Under the pieces are notes generated by a model. It ran no database searches, was not told the origin of the DNA, and saw only the letters and a list, made by a program, of their open reading frames with translations. Positions 1 through 6,343 of a stretch of 64,000 nucleotides of DNA are shown here, piece by piece. Both the position numbers and the translations under genes were made by a program. The DNA lies in NCBI RefSeq assembly GCF_025947285.1, contig NZ_CP110008.1, positions 1,999,001 to 2,063,000 of the forward strand. Direction: 5' to 3'. This DNA comes from Flavobacterium sp. N2820. GTDB taxonomy: Bacteria > Bacteroidota > Bacteroidia > Flavobacteriales > Flavobacteriaceae. Position 1 is the first letter of the stretch, and the number at the start of each line of letters is the position of its first letter.

Positions 1-932
1 AAAATGATATTATCTCCTTTTTTAAGTTGATTTTCAAAATCAGATAATAATAAGGGTAGGGTTGCTGATGTTGTATTACCGTATTTTTGAATATTAATTA
101 ACACTTTAGATTCGTCTAATTCCATTCTATTTGCAGTGGCGTCGATAATTCTTCTGTTTGCTTGATGTGCTACCAGCCAGTTTACATCGTCATGAGATAA
201 ATTGTTACGTTGCATGATTTTTTCACTCACATCAGCCATACCAGAAACTGCATATTTAAAAACCGTTTTTCCATCTTGAAAAACAAAATGTTGTTTGTTT
301 TTAATTGTTTCTTCTGAAGGAGGTAAAATAGAACCTCCGGCTTCAATTTTTAAGAATTCTCTACCAATTCCGTCGCTTTTTAAGATTTCATCTTGTAATC
401 CTAAGCCTTCGTAGTTTGGCTCGAATAAAACAGCTCCTGCGCCATCTCCAAAGATGATACAAGTAGCTCTATCAGTATAATCGATAATTGATGACATTTT
501 ATCAGCACCAATTAACAATACTTTTTTATATTTTCCTGATGCTATATAAGCTGATGCGGTAGACATTCCGTAAAGGAAACTTGAACAAGCCGCTTGCAAA
601 TCATAAGCAAAAGCATTTGTTGCGCCAATTTCTGTGGCTACATAAACACCTGTTGAAGCTACAGGCATGTCTGGAGTTGCAGTTGCCATAATCACTAAAT
701 CAATTTCTTTAGGATCTAAGTTGGCTTTCTCTAATAAGTTTTGAGCTGCTTTAATAGCAAGGTAAGATGTTCCTTTGCCTTCTTCTTTTAATAATCTTCT
801 TTCTTTAATTCCTGTACGAGTGGTAATCCATTCGTCATTGGTATCTACCAATGTTTCCAAAACTTGATTTGATAAAACGTAGTCTGGAACATACGAACCA
901 ATAGCGGTAATTGCTGCTGTTATTTTAGTCAT
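1..932 (-). CDS. fabH: 3-oxoacyl-ACP synthase III (KAS III), cut by window edge
   Basis: This is the initiating condensing enzyme of type II fatty acid synthesis, joining an acyl-CoA primer to malonyl-ACP in the cytoplasm. The ATG is at 932 and 310 residues are visible; the reading frame runs off the left edge, so only a short C-terminal stretch is missing (the family is about 330 residues). The catalytic triad is in place: Cys116 in QAACSSF, His256 in AHQANRR and Asn286 in YGNTT. It lies downstream of rpmF and the DUF177 gene, the usual fatty-acid/L32 neighbourhood, but plsX is not between them. A terminator-like hairpin at 1046-1070 separates it from rpmF, so it may have its own promoter; I could not find a clear one in 933-1045. 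Confidence 0.97.
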   Translation of the reverse strand, partial: MTKITAAITAIGSYVPDYVLSNQVLETLVDTNDEWITTRTGIKERRLLKEEGKGTSYLAIKAAQNLLEKANLDPKEIDLVIMATATPDMPVASTGVYVATEIGATNAFAYDLQAACSSFLYGMSTASAYIASGKYKKVLLIGADKMSSIIDYTDRATCIIFGDGAGAVLFEPNYEGLGLQDEILKSDGIGREFLKIEAGGSILPPSEETIKNKQHFVFQDGKTVFKYAVSGMADVSEKIMQRNNLSHDDVNWLVAHQANRRIIDATANRMELDESKVLINIQKYGNTTSATLPLLLSDFENQLKKGDNII

Positions 933-1045
933 AAAGGTTATTTTTTCTTCTCGAATTTTTTGATTCGAAAAGTGGTGGAAATTACAAAAAAAAATTCAAA
1001 ACCATCCTATTCGTTACTATAAATATGTAACAAACTGGTAGTTAA

Positions 1046-1070
1046 CAAAAAAACCCTCACAATGTGAGAG
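1046..1070 (-). terminator. terminator-like hairpin after rpmF
   Basis: Read on the minus strand, a 7-bp stem with a 3-nt loop (plus-strand positions 1054-1070, one G-U pair) is followed by seven T. It sits 24 bases past the rpmF stop and would end or attenuate the DUF177-rpmF transcript before fabH. Confidence 0.7.
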
Positions 1071-1093
1071 TTTTCTCTATTTTTTTAATGCAA

Positions 1094-1288
1094 TTAAGCT
1101 ACAGCTTCTGCCTTATCAATTACAACTTGACCTCTGTAGTACATTTTACCCTCGTGCCAATAAGCTCTGTGGTATAAGTGTGCTTCGCCAGTTATAGGAC
1201 AAGTAGCAATTTGTGCAACTGTCGCTTTGTAATGTGTTCTTCTTTTATCTCTTCTTGTCGACGACTGTCTTCTCTTAGGATGTGCCAT
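1094..1288 (-). CDS. rpmF: 50S ribosomal protein L32
   Basis: This 64-residue protein is bL32 of the large ribosomal subunit. The N-terminus [17 protein letters not shown] is the highly basic L32 signature, followed by HYKA and the short TCPITGE segment. Only one Cys is present, so this is a form without the four-Cys zinc site. The gene starts 9 bases after the stop of the DUF177 gene, and the pairing of a DUF177/YceD protein with L32 is widely conserved. The two very probably share the promoter at 1865-1893. Confidence 0.98.
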   Translation of the reverse strand: MAHPKRRQSSTRRDKRRTHYKATVAQIATCPITGEAHLYHRAYWHEGKMYYRGQVVIDKAEAVA

Positions 1289-1297
1289 TTTTCTACT

Positions 1298-1834
1298 TTA
1301 TTTATCCGTTAATAGTTTTTTTAAATTTTCCCATCTAGGGTCTATGTCATCTTTTTGCTCTTCTGTTTTTCCTTCTTTTGGAGCAAGTGATTCTAATTTT
1401 TCAATTACTTCTTTTAGTGAACCGTCCTTTATTCCTGGATGCACTCTTCTCAATGGAACTGACAATACAATCGTTTCATATACATATTGTGCAACACTAA
1501 ACTGAAATTCTCCATGGGGCAATATCAGTAATTCTTCATTTTCATCGTTAAATACATCACCAAACTTGACCAAAAGCTTAAATTTTCCTTTAATTGGCAA
1601 ATCAAACTCTTCTCCCGAAACATCACAAGGTACATTTACAGTTCCTTTGTGCTTAAAATCGAGCTCAAGCATAGTGCTTTTCTTCTCTAAAACAATGTCA
1701 ACTTTAATTGATGCATCGTTAAATTCATCATAATCAAAGTGCTTAAAGAACGTATTATCTAATTGATAATCAAACTGATGCTTCCCCAACTTCAATCCCG
1801 CAAATGGAACCAAAAATTCTTTTAAATCATTCAT
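1298..1834 (-). CDS. DUF177 (YceD-family) protein
   Basis: The 178-residue cytoplasmic protein matches the DUF177/YceD family, recognised by the VPCDVSGEEFDLPI segment in the middle and by its position immediately before rpmF. The E. coli homologue has been linked to large-subunit rRNA accumulation; a ribosome-biogenesis role here is inference from family and context. The C-terminal tail ends in DPRWENLKKLL, which is typical of the Bacteroidota members. A well-formed promoter lies 31 bases upstream. Confidence 0.88.
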   Translation of the reverse strand: MNDLKEFLVPFAGLKLGKHQFDYQLDNTFFKHFDYDEFNDASIKVDIVLEKKSTMLELDFKHKGTVNVPCDVSGEEFDLPIKGKFKLLVKFGDVFNDENEELLILPHGEFQFSVAQYVYETIVLSVPLRRVHPGIKDGSLKEVIEKLESLAPKEGKTEEQKDDIDPRWENLKKLLTDK

Positions 1835-1864
1835 AACAACAGTTTTACCTTTTTAAAAGGTGTG

Positions 1865-1893
1865 CAAAGATATAAAATATTTATAAATTCAAA
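1865..1893 (-). promoter_or_regulatory. Bacteroidota promoter for DUF177-rpmF
   Basis: On the minus strand TTTG (1890-1893) is followed, 17 bases after its TTG, by a perfect TANNTTTG box, TATCTTTG (1865-1872). Spacing and both elements fit the Bacteroidota primary sigma consensus. The predicted RNA start is about 23 bases before the DUF177 ATG. Confidence 0.75.
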
Positions 1894-1915
1894 CCAGTTG
1901 TAAACATTTTTTTGT

Positions 1916-2965
1916 TTATAACTGCTTTTCTTTTGTTTTTAAAGGATTTTTAATTAGTTCTTGATAGTCATTTCTTTTATTATAAATATCAATTGCTAAA
2001 TAAACCGCCTCTTTAAATGACTCGTGATTCGCTATTCCTTTTCCTGCAATTTCATATGCCGTTCCATGATCAGGAGAAGTTCTAACTTTATTTAATCCTG
2101 CCGTATAGTTTACTCCGTTACCAAACGACAACGTTTTAAATGGAATTAAACCTTGGTCATGATATGTTGCAATTACTGCATCGTATTTTTCATATTGTGC
2201 CGAACCAAAAAATCCATCCGCTGGAAAAGGTCCGAAAACCATATTTCCCGCTTCAAATAATTTTTTTAATGTAGGCTTAATAATTTTTTCTTCTTCTTGA
2301 CCAATTACACCATTATCTCCAGAATGTGGATTTAATCCTAAAACGGCAACTTTTGGTTTTTCAATTTCAAAATCTTGTTTTAGAGTTTCAATAATGGTTT
2401 TTATTTTGTTTAAAATCAATTTTTCGGTCAAATGTTTTGCCACTTCGTTTACGGGAACATGATCTGTAAGCAAACCAACACGTAAATCATCATGAACCAT
2501 TAACATTAAAGCATCACCTTCTAATTCTTTATCTAAATAATCGGTGTGACCCGGAAATTTAAATTCTTCAGATTGAATATTATATTTATTTATAGGAGCA
2601 GTTACTAAAACATCCACAAAACCTTCTTTTAAAGCTTTAGTTGCCGCAACAAATGATTTTATAGCATAACCTCCTACAACATCGTCATTTTTACCGAATT
2701 CTAAATTTACACCTTCGCGCCAAACATTTAACACATTGACTTTACCTACAACAAGTTGCTCAATTTTATCTATACCATGAATAGCGACATCTAATTTCAA
2801 TTCTTTTTTTAAAAAAGACACAATTTTTACATTGGCAAAAATTACTGGCGTACATAATTCTAACATTCGAGTATCTTCAAATGTTTTTAAAACGACCTCG
2901 CTTCCAATACCATTTAAATCTCCAATCGAAATTCCTACAATTATATTTTCTGCTTTTTTAACCAT
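1916..2965 (-). CDS. pdxA: 4-hydroxythreonine-4-phosphate dehydrogenase
   Basis: PdxA oxidises 4-phosphooxy-threonine in the DXP-dependent pathway to pyridoxal phosphate. The 349-residue product has family length and its metal-binding histidines in GHTDYL, NPHSGDNG and YHDQGLIPFK. The N-terminus ISIGDLNGIGSEV corresponds to the family opening GDPxGIGPE. The gene is transcribed away from ribE from a shared intergenic space; its probable -7 box is at 2999-3006. It is followed after 81 bases by the DUF177 gene, which has its own promoter. Confidence 0.96.
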   Translation of the reverse strand: MVKKAENIIVGISIGDLNGIGSEVVLKTFEDTRMLELCTPVIFANVKIVSFLKKELKLDVAIHGIDKIEQLVVGKVNVLNVWREGVNLEFGKNDDVVGGYAIKSFVAATKALKEGFVDVLVTAPINKYNIQSEEFKFPGHTDYLDKELEGDALMLMVHDDLRVGLLTDHVPVNEVAKHLTEKLILNKIKTIIETLKQDFEIEKPKVAVLGLNPHSGDNGVIGQEEEKIIKPTLKKLFEAGNMVFGPFPADGFFGSAQYEKYDAVIATYHDQGLIPFKTLSFGNGVNYTAGLNKVRTSPDHGTAYEIAGKGIANHESFKEAVYLAIDIYNKRNDYQELIKNPLKTKEKQL

Positions 2966-2985
2966 AACAAATGTGATTTATTGCT

Positions 2986-2993
2986 TACTTTTG
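2986..2993 (+). promoter_or_regulatory. -7 box for ribE
   Basis: TACTTTTG is a perfect TANNTTTG box 30 bases before the ribE ATG. No clear -33 TTG is visible. It lies 5 bases from the opposing pdxA box. Confidence 0.6.
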
Positions 2994-2998
2994 ATGTG

Positions 2999-3006
2999 CA
3001 AATTTA
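2999..3006 (-). promoter_or_regulatory. -7 box for pdxA
   Basis: On the minus strand TAAATTTG is a perfect TANNTTTG box 33 bases before the pdxA ATG at 2965. The predicted start of transcription lies inside the ribE promoter, so the two promoters would face and overlap each other. Confidence 0.6.
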
Positions 3007-3023
3007 GTAAAATTAAATCAGTT

Positions 3024-3614
3024 ATGTTTACCGGAATTATAGAAACGCTCGGAATTATAAAAGAAATCGAAAAAGAACAGGAAAACCTGCACTTAACGGT
3101 AGAATCTGAAATTACACACGAATTAAAAATAGACCAAAGTGTTGCACATAATGGTATTTGTTTAACCGTTGTGAAAATTGACAATAAAAATTACACTGTA
3201 ACCGCCATCAAAGAAACAATTGACAAAACTTCAATTGGAACATGGAAGGTTGGAGATGTTATAAATTTAGAACGCGCAATGAAACTTGGCGACAGACTAG
3301 ACGGACACATTGTTCAAGGACATGTAGATCAGACCGGAACTTGTACAAATATCAAAGAAGCAAATGGAAGTTGGGTTTTTACATTTGAATACGACGCCTC
3401 TTTAAACAACATAACAATTGAAAAAGGTTCTATTACTGTAAACGGAACAAGTCTAACTGTAGTAAATTCTGGATTAAATACTTTTAGTGTTGCAATAATT
3501 CCCTATACCTACGAACATACTAATTTTAATACTTTTAAAATTAACACAAAAGTAAACTTAGAATTTGATGTAATTGGCAAATATGTAAGTCGTTTGAACG
3601 AATTGAGAAAATAA
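3024..3614 (+). CDS. ribE: riboflavin synthase, alpha chain
   Basis: The enzyme dismutates two 6,7-dimethyl-8-ribityllumazine molecules to riboflavin. The 196-residue protein shows the duplicated lumazine-binding fold: MFTGIIE at the N-terminus, NGICLTV in the first barrel, GHIVQGHVD at the start of the second repeat and VNGTSLTV in the second barrel. I place the start at the ATG at 3024 because MFTGIIE is the universal N-terminus; the frame is open further upstream, but that extension lies inside pdxA and upstream of the promoter box at 2986. A strong bidirectional terminator follows directly. Confidence 0.97.
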   Translation: MFTGIIETLGIIKEIEKEQENLHLTVESEITHELKIDQSVAHNGICLTVVKIDNKNYTVTAIKETIDKTSIGTWKVGDVINLERAMKLGDRLDGHIVQGHVDQTGTCTNIKEANGSWVFTFEYDASLNNITIEKGSITVNGTSLTVVNSGLNTFSVAIIPYTYEHTNFNTFKINTKVNLEFDVIGKYVSRLNELRK

Positions 3615-3618
3615 AACA

Positions 3619-3649
3619 CAAAAAAGGCTCTTAAAAAGAGCCTTTTTTT
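3619..3649. terminator. bidirectional terminator
   Basis: A 7-bp GC-rich stem (GGCTCTT / AAGAGCC, 3626-3642) is flanked by A-runs and a 7-T run. It serves ribE on the plus strand and the small gene 3631-3834 on the minus strand, whose stop codon lies inside the stem. Confidence 0.85.
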
Positions 3650-3834
3650 ATAAATATATATTTTTTTGACAAATAACTACCCATCACTAATGCTATGAAA
3701 AACAACACAACTATACCGCTATCAATAGGCAGACCAACTGGAGGTGGTGGTGTTGGAGGTGGTGGATTAGTACCAGCCGCTGTTGTTAACTGCACGCAAA
3801 AAAGCAACATTAACAAAGTTAAAATTTTATTCAT
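3631..3834 (-). CDS. small PID-CTERM-type surface protein
   Basis: The 67-residue protein has a signal peptide (about residues 1-20, ending TTAAG), a short proline-rich stretch (NPPPPTPPPPVG), the motif LPIDSG at residues 35-40, a hydrophobic segment (about 41-56) and a basic tail ending in SKKYIFIKKG. Signal peptide, Pro linker, PID, membrane segment and basic end is the architecture of the PID-CTERM sorting signal seen in flavobacteria, analogous to PEP-CTERM. Almost nothing is left besides the sorting signal, so it may be a tiny envelope protein. A promoter-like pair lies upstream (TTG and near-consensus TATTTTTA at 3854-3882). The PID-CTERM assignment is from memory of the family pattern. 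Confidence 0.7.
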   Translation of the reverse strand: MNKILTLLMLLFCVQLTTAAGTNPPPPTPPPPVGLPIDSGIVVLFFIALVMGSYLSKKYIFIKKGSF

Positions 3835-3853
3835 ATCATAGATTTATAGGGGG

Positions 3854-3882
3854 TAAAAATATTAATTAAATTGATTTTGCAA
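3854..3882 (-). promoter_or_regulatory. candidate promoter for the PID-CTERM gene
   Basis: On the minus strand TTG (3880-3882), an 18-base spacer and TATTTTTA (3854-3861, 7 of 8 to TANNTTTG) lie 20 bases before the ATG. Confidence 0.45.
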
Positions 3883-4053
3883 TCAGAATAAAAAATATTT
3901 AATAATAAGTTAATATTTACAATTGTTTAACGAATTAATTAATACGAAAATATAAATATTTTTGAACTTAACAACTTATTTTAACAAAAAAACTTAAAAA
4001 AAACTTAAATTTTAAATTTTATAGCATTTTTCTGTCAAATTTTCAAACTAAAG

Positions 4054-4127
4054 TGGTCCCACCTGGGCTCGAACCAGGGACCACCTGATTATGAGTCAGG
4101 TGCTCTAACCAACTGAGCTATAGGACC
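4054..4127 (-). tRNA. tRNA with CAU anticodon (Met or Ile2)
   Basis: On the minus strand the 74 bases fold as a cloverleaf: acceptor GGTCCTA / TGGGACC with discriminator A, D-arm with AGCTCAGTTGGTTAGAGC, anticodon stem CCTGA / TCAGG with loop CTCATAA (anticodon CAT), and a T-arm with GGTTCGAGCCC. CCA is not encoded beyond the discriminator. CAT could be elongator Met or lysidine-modified Ile; three GC pairs next to initiator-type features are absent, so initiator tRNA is unlikely. Confidence 0.93.
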
Positions 4128-4186
4128 AGTTTGAGGATGCAATATTACTACTATTTTTTAATGCACGCAAATCTTTTTTCAAAAGA

Positions 4187-4588
4187 TTATTTTATTTCTT
4201 GACATAGCTCTATCAAAACACCATTTGTTCCTTTAGGATGTAGAAAAGCAACAAGCTTATTATCAGCGCCTTTTTTTGGAACTTCATTCAAAACGACAAA
4301 GCCTTCTTCCGTTAACCTTTTAATTTCTTCTTCTATATCATATACGTCAAAAGCTATGTGATGGATTCCTTCTCCTTTTTTTTCGATAAACTTTGCAATT
4401 GGACTATCAGGATTTGTTGCTTCTAATAATTCTATTTTGTTAGGTCCATTCATGAAAAACGAGGTTTTTACTCCTTCACTAACTACTTCTTCCTCTTTAT
4501 AAGGCGGTAGTCCAAATAACTTTTCGAAAAGTATATTTGATGCTTCTAAACTTTTTACAGCGATACCAATATGTTCAATTTTTCTCAT
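4187..4588 (-). CDS. mce: methylmalonyl-CoA epimerase
   Basis: The 133-residue VOC-fold enzyme interconverts (S)- and (R)-methylmalonyl-CoA, linking propionyl-CoA and succinyl-CoA metabolism. The family features are IEHIGIAVKSL at the N-terminus (metal ligand His), GIHHIAFDV in the middle (second His) and GVLIELCQ at the end (Glu ligand). Length is normal for the family. It is monocistronic between a tRNA and divergent rbfA; a promoter lies at 4615-4642. Confidence 0.94.
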   Translation of the reverse strand: MRKIEHIGIAVKSLEASNILFEKLFGLPPYKEEEVVSEGVKTSFFMNGPNKIELLEATNPDSPIAKFIEKKGEGIHHIAFDVYDIEEEIKRLTEEGFVVLNEVPKKGADNKLVAFLHPKGTNGVLIELCQEIK

Positions 4589-4614
4589 GCTCTACTAAAT
4601 GTGATATTACAAGA

Positions 4615-4642
4615 CAAAATTAACAATTTTAAAAGACAACAA
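4615..4642 (-). promoter_or_regulatory. promoter for mce
   Basis: On the minus strand TAATTTTG (4615-4622) is a perfect TANNTTTG box, with a TTG at 4640-4642 and a 17-base spacer. It lies 26 bases before the mce ATG. Confidence 0.65.
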
Positions 4643-4690
4643 CACTTTACCAGAAGAAAATACATTTACTTTTAGCTTAAAAAAAAATCG

Positions 4691-4698
4691 TATTTTTG
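4691..4698 (+). promoter_or_regulatory. -7 box for rbfA and the permease
   Basis: TATTTTTG fits TANNTTTG exactly and ends 4 bases before the rbfA ATG at 4703, implying a leaderless or very short-leadered transcript. No clear -33 element is seen. Confidence 0.55.
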
Positions 4699-4702
4699 CC
4701 AA

Positions 4703-5095
4703 ATGGAAACAAATAGACAAAAAAAAATAGGAGCACTACTACAAAATGATTTAGTATCAATTTTACAAGGTGAAATCCGTAAAAATAACATAAACAATTT
4801 AGTGATTTCGGTTTCTAAAGTGAATGTAACTTCCGATTTATCAATTGCAAAAGTACATTTAAGTGTTTTTCCTACTGAAAAGGCAGGAGAAATTTTAGCT
4901 GCTGTAAAAAGTAATGCTCCATTAATTAAACATGACTTAGCACAACGTGTAAAAAATCAATTACGCAAGGTTCCTAACTTGATTTTTTACATTGATGACA
5001 GTTTAGACTACATCGAAAAAATTGACAAAGCATTAACTGGAGAGGAAAACCCAATTGAAAATCCAGATTTATTAGAAAAAAGAAAGAAATCGTAA
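4703..5095 (+). CDS. rbfA: 30S ribosome-binding factor A
   Basis: RbfA assists late 16S rRNA maturation in the small subunit. The 130-residue protein has the KH-type fold signature: METNRQKKIGALLQNDLVSIL at the start, VTSDLSIAKVHLSVFP in the core and LRKVPNLIFYIDDSLDYIEKI towards the end. It is followed after a single base by a TTG-started permease gene, so the two are translationally coupled. Confidence 0.96.
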   Translation: METNRQKKIGALLQNDLVSILQGEIRKNNINNLVISVSKVNVTSDLSIAKVHLSVFPTEKAGEILAAVKSNAPLIKHDLAQRVKNQLRKVPNLIFYIDDSLDYIEKIDKALTGEENPIENPDLLEKRKKS

Positions 5096-5096
5096 T

Positions 5097-6290
5097 TTGA
5101 AAATTTCATTCTATATCGCCAAGCGTTATGCTATAAGTTTTAGCAAAAACAAAGCCATAAATATAATTACTGGCATTGCTTCTGTTGGAATCATAGCAAG
5201 TACTATGGCACTATTTATTTTTTTATCTGTTTTTAGTGGTTTAAAAGAATTTACTTTAAACTTTGCAAATGCAACCGATCCTGACTTAAGAATAGAAACT
5301 TCTGCGGGAAAATTTTTTACTATTTCATCTAAACAAGAACAACAATTAAAAGCAAATAAAAACATTGTAACCTTTAGTAAAATAGCCGAAGAACGTGTGT
5401 ATTTTTTATTCAAAGAAAAAGAAATTGTAGCGCACATAAAGGGTGTTGACAACAATTACATTAAAGTAAATGACTTTAAAAATCACATGTATGCGGGCGA
5501 ATGGATTGAATCTAATTCTGAAGACGTTGTTGTTGGTGCAGAAATTAGTAGAAAATTAGCGTTAGGATTGTTTGATTTCAATAATCCATTAGAAGTTTAT
5601 GCTCCGAAACCAGGCAAGGGCAATATTGAAAATCCTGAAGAAGCATTTAACAAATCATTTCTCTTTCCTTCTGGAATATATTCAATTAACGAAGAATTGG
5701 ACGGAAAATACGTTTTTTGTGATGTTGTGTTAGCGCAAAACTTATTAGGATTGAAACCTAATCAATTTACAAATATTGAAATCAAAACGAAACGAAACAG
5801 CAATGAAGATGAAATTAGAAGTGAACTAGCAACTATTTTTGGTAAAAACATCAAGATTAAAAACAGAGCACAATTAAATGATTCGCTCTACAAAATGCTA
5901 CAATCTGAAAATTTATTTATTTATCTTTTTAGCACACTAGTAGTCATCTTAACATTGTTTTGCTTGGCAGGAGCAATTGTTATGATAATTATTGATAAAA
6001 AAGAAAATTTAAAAACATTATACAATTTAGGAGTAACAAAAAAATCTATTAGAACTATTTTTTTTACTCAAGGAATTATCATTACATTTTTTGGACTAAT
6101 GATTGGATTAATCTTAGCGATTGGAATTGTGCTATTACAACAACAATTTTCGCTAATAATGATTACACCTACAATGCCTTATCCTGTTGTATTTGATTGG
6201 CGTAATATTTTTACAGTTCTAACAACAATATCTGTTTTGGGAATTATATCCTCTTGGATAGCCTCTGGAACAGCTAACAAAGGTATTTAA
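5097..6290 (+). CDS. LolC/E-type ABC transporter permease (FtsX family)
   Basis: The 397-residue protein has an N-terminal membrane helix (about residues 20-50), a periplasmic MacB-like domain (about 50-265) and three C-terminal FtsX helices (about 273-300, 322-347, 368-390). This is the layout of LolC/LolE, which extract lipoproteins from the inner membrane with an ATPase encoded elsewhere. Substrate is inferred from the family only. The start is a TTG one base after the rbfA stop, giving MKISFYIAKRYA, which matches the conserved opening of this family. Transcription ends at the hairpin at 6294-6327. Confidence 0.85.
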   Translation: MKISFYIAKRYAISFSKNKAINIITGIASVGIIASTMALFIFLSVFSGLKEFTLNFANATDPDLRIETSAGKFFTISSKQEQQLKANKNIVTFSKIAEERVYFLFKEKEIVAHIKGVDNNYIKVNDFKNHMYAGEWIESNSEDVVVGAEISRKLALGLFDFNNPLEVYAPKPGKGNIENPEEAFNKSFLFPSGIYSINEELDGKYVFCDVVLAQNLLGLKPNQFTNIEIKTKRNSNEDEIRSELATIFGKNIKIKNRAQLNDSLYKMLQSENLFIYLFSTLVVILTLFCLAGAIVMIIIDKKENLKTLYNLGVTKKSIRTIFFTQGIIITFFGLMIGLILAIGIVLLQQQFSLIMITPTMPYPVVFDWRNIFTVLTTISVLGIISSWIASGTANKGI

Positions 6291-6293
6291 ACA

Positions 6294-6327
6294 TAAAAAA
6301 AGGCAACTTTTCAGTTGCCTTTTTTAT
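6294..6327. terminator. bidirectional terminator
   Basis: The stem AGGCAACT / AGTTGCCT (6301-6320, loop TTTC) is flanked by an A-run and a T-run. It separates the convergent permease and OmpA-family genes. Confidence 0.88.
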
Positions 6328-6343
6328 TATATACTATTAATTA

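Noticed and set aside
2832..3023. In-frame N-terminal extension of riboflavin synthase
   Set aside because: It overlaps pdxA and its promoter region and precedes the universal MFTGIIE start; the -7 box lies at 2986.
3835..4053. AT-rich gap between the PID-CTERM gene and the tRNA
   Set aside because: Apart from the promoter at 3854-3882 it holds only A/T homopolymer runs; no RNA fold or ORF is convincing.
4170..4187. Hairpin AATCTTTT / AAAAGATT at the mce stop
   Set aside because: It is a weak A/T stem without a T-run on the minus strand, so not listed as a terminator.
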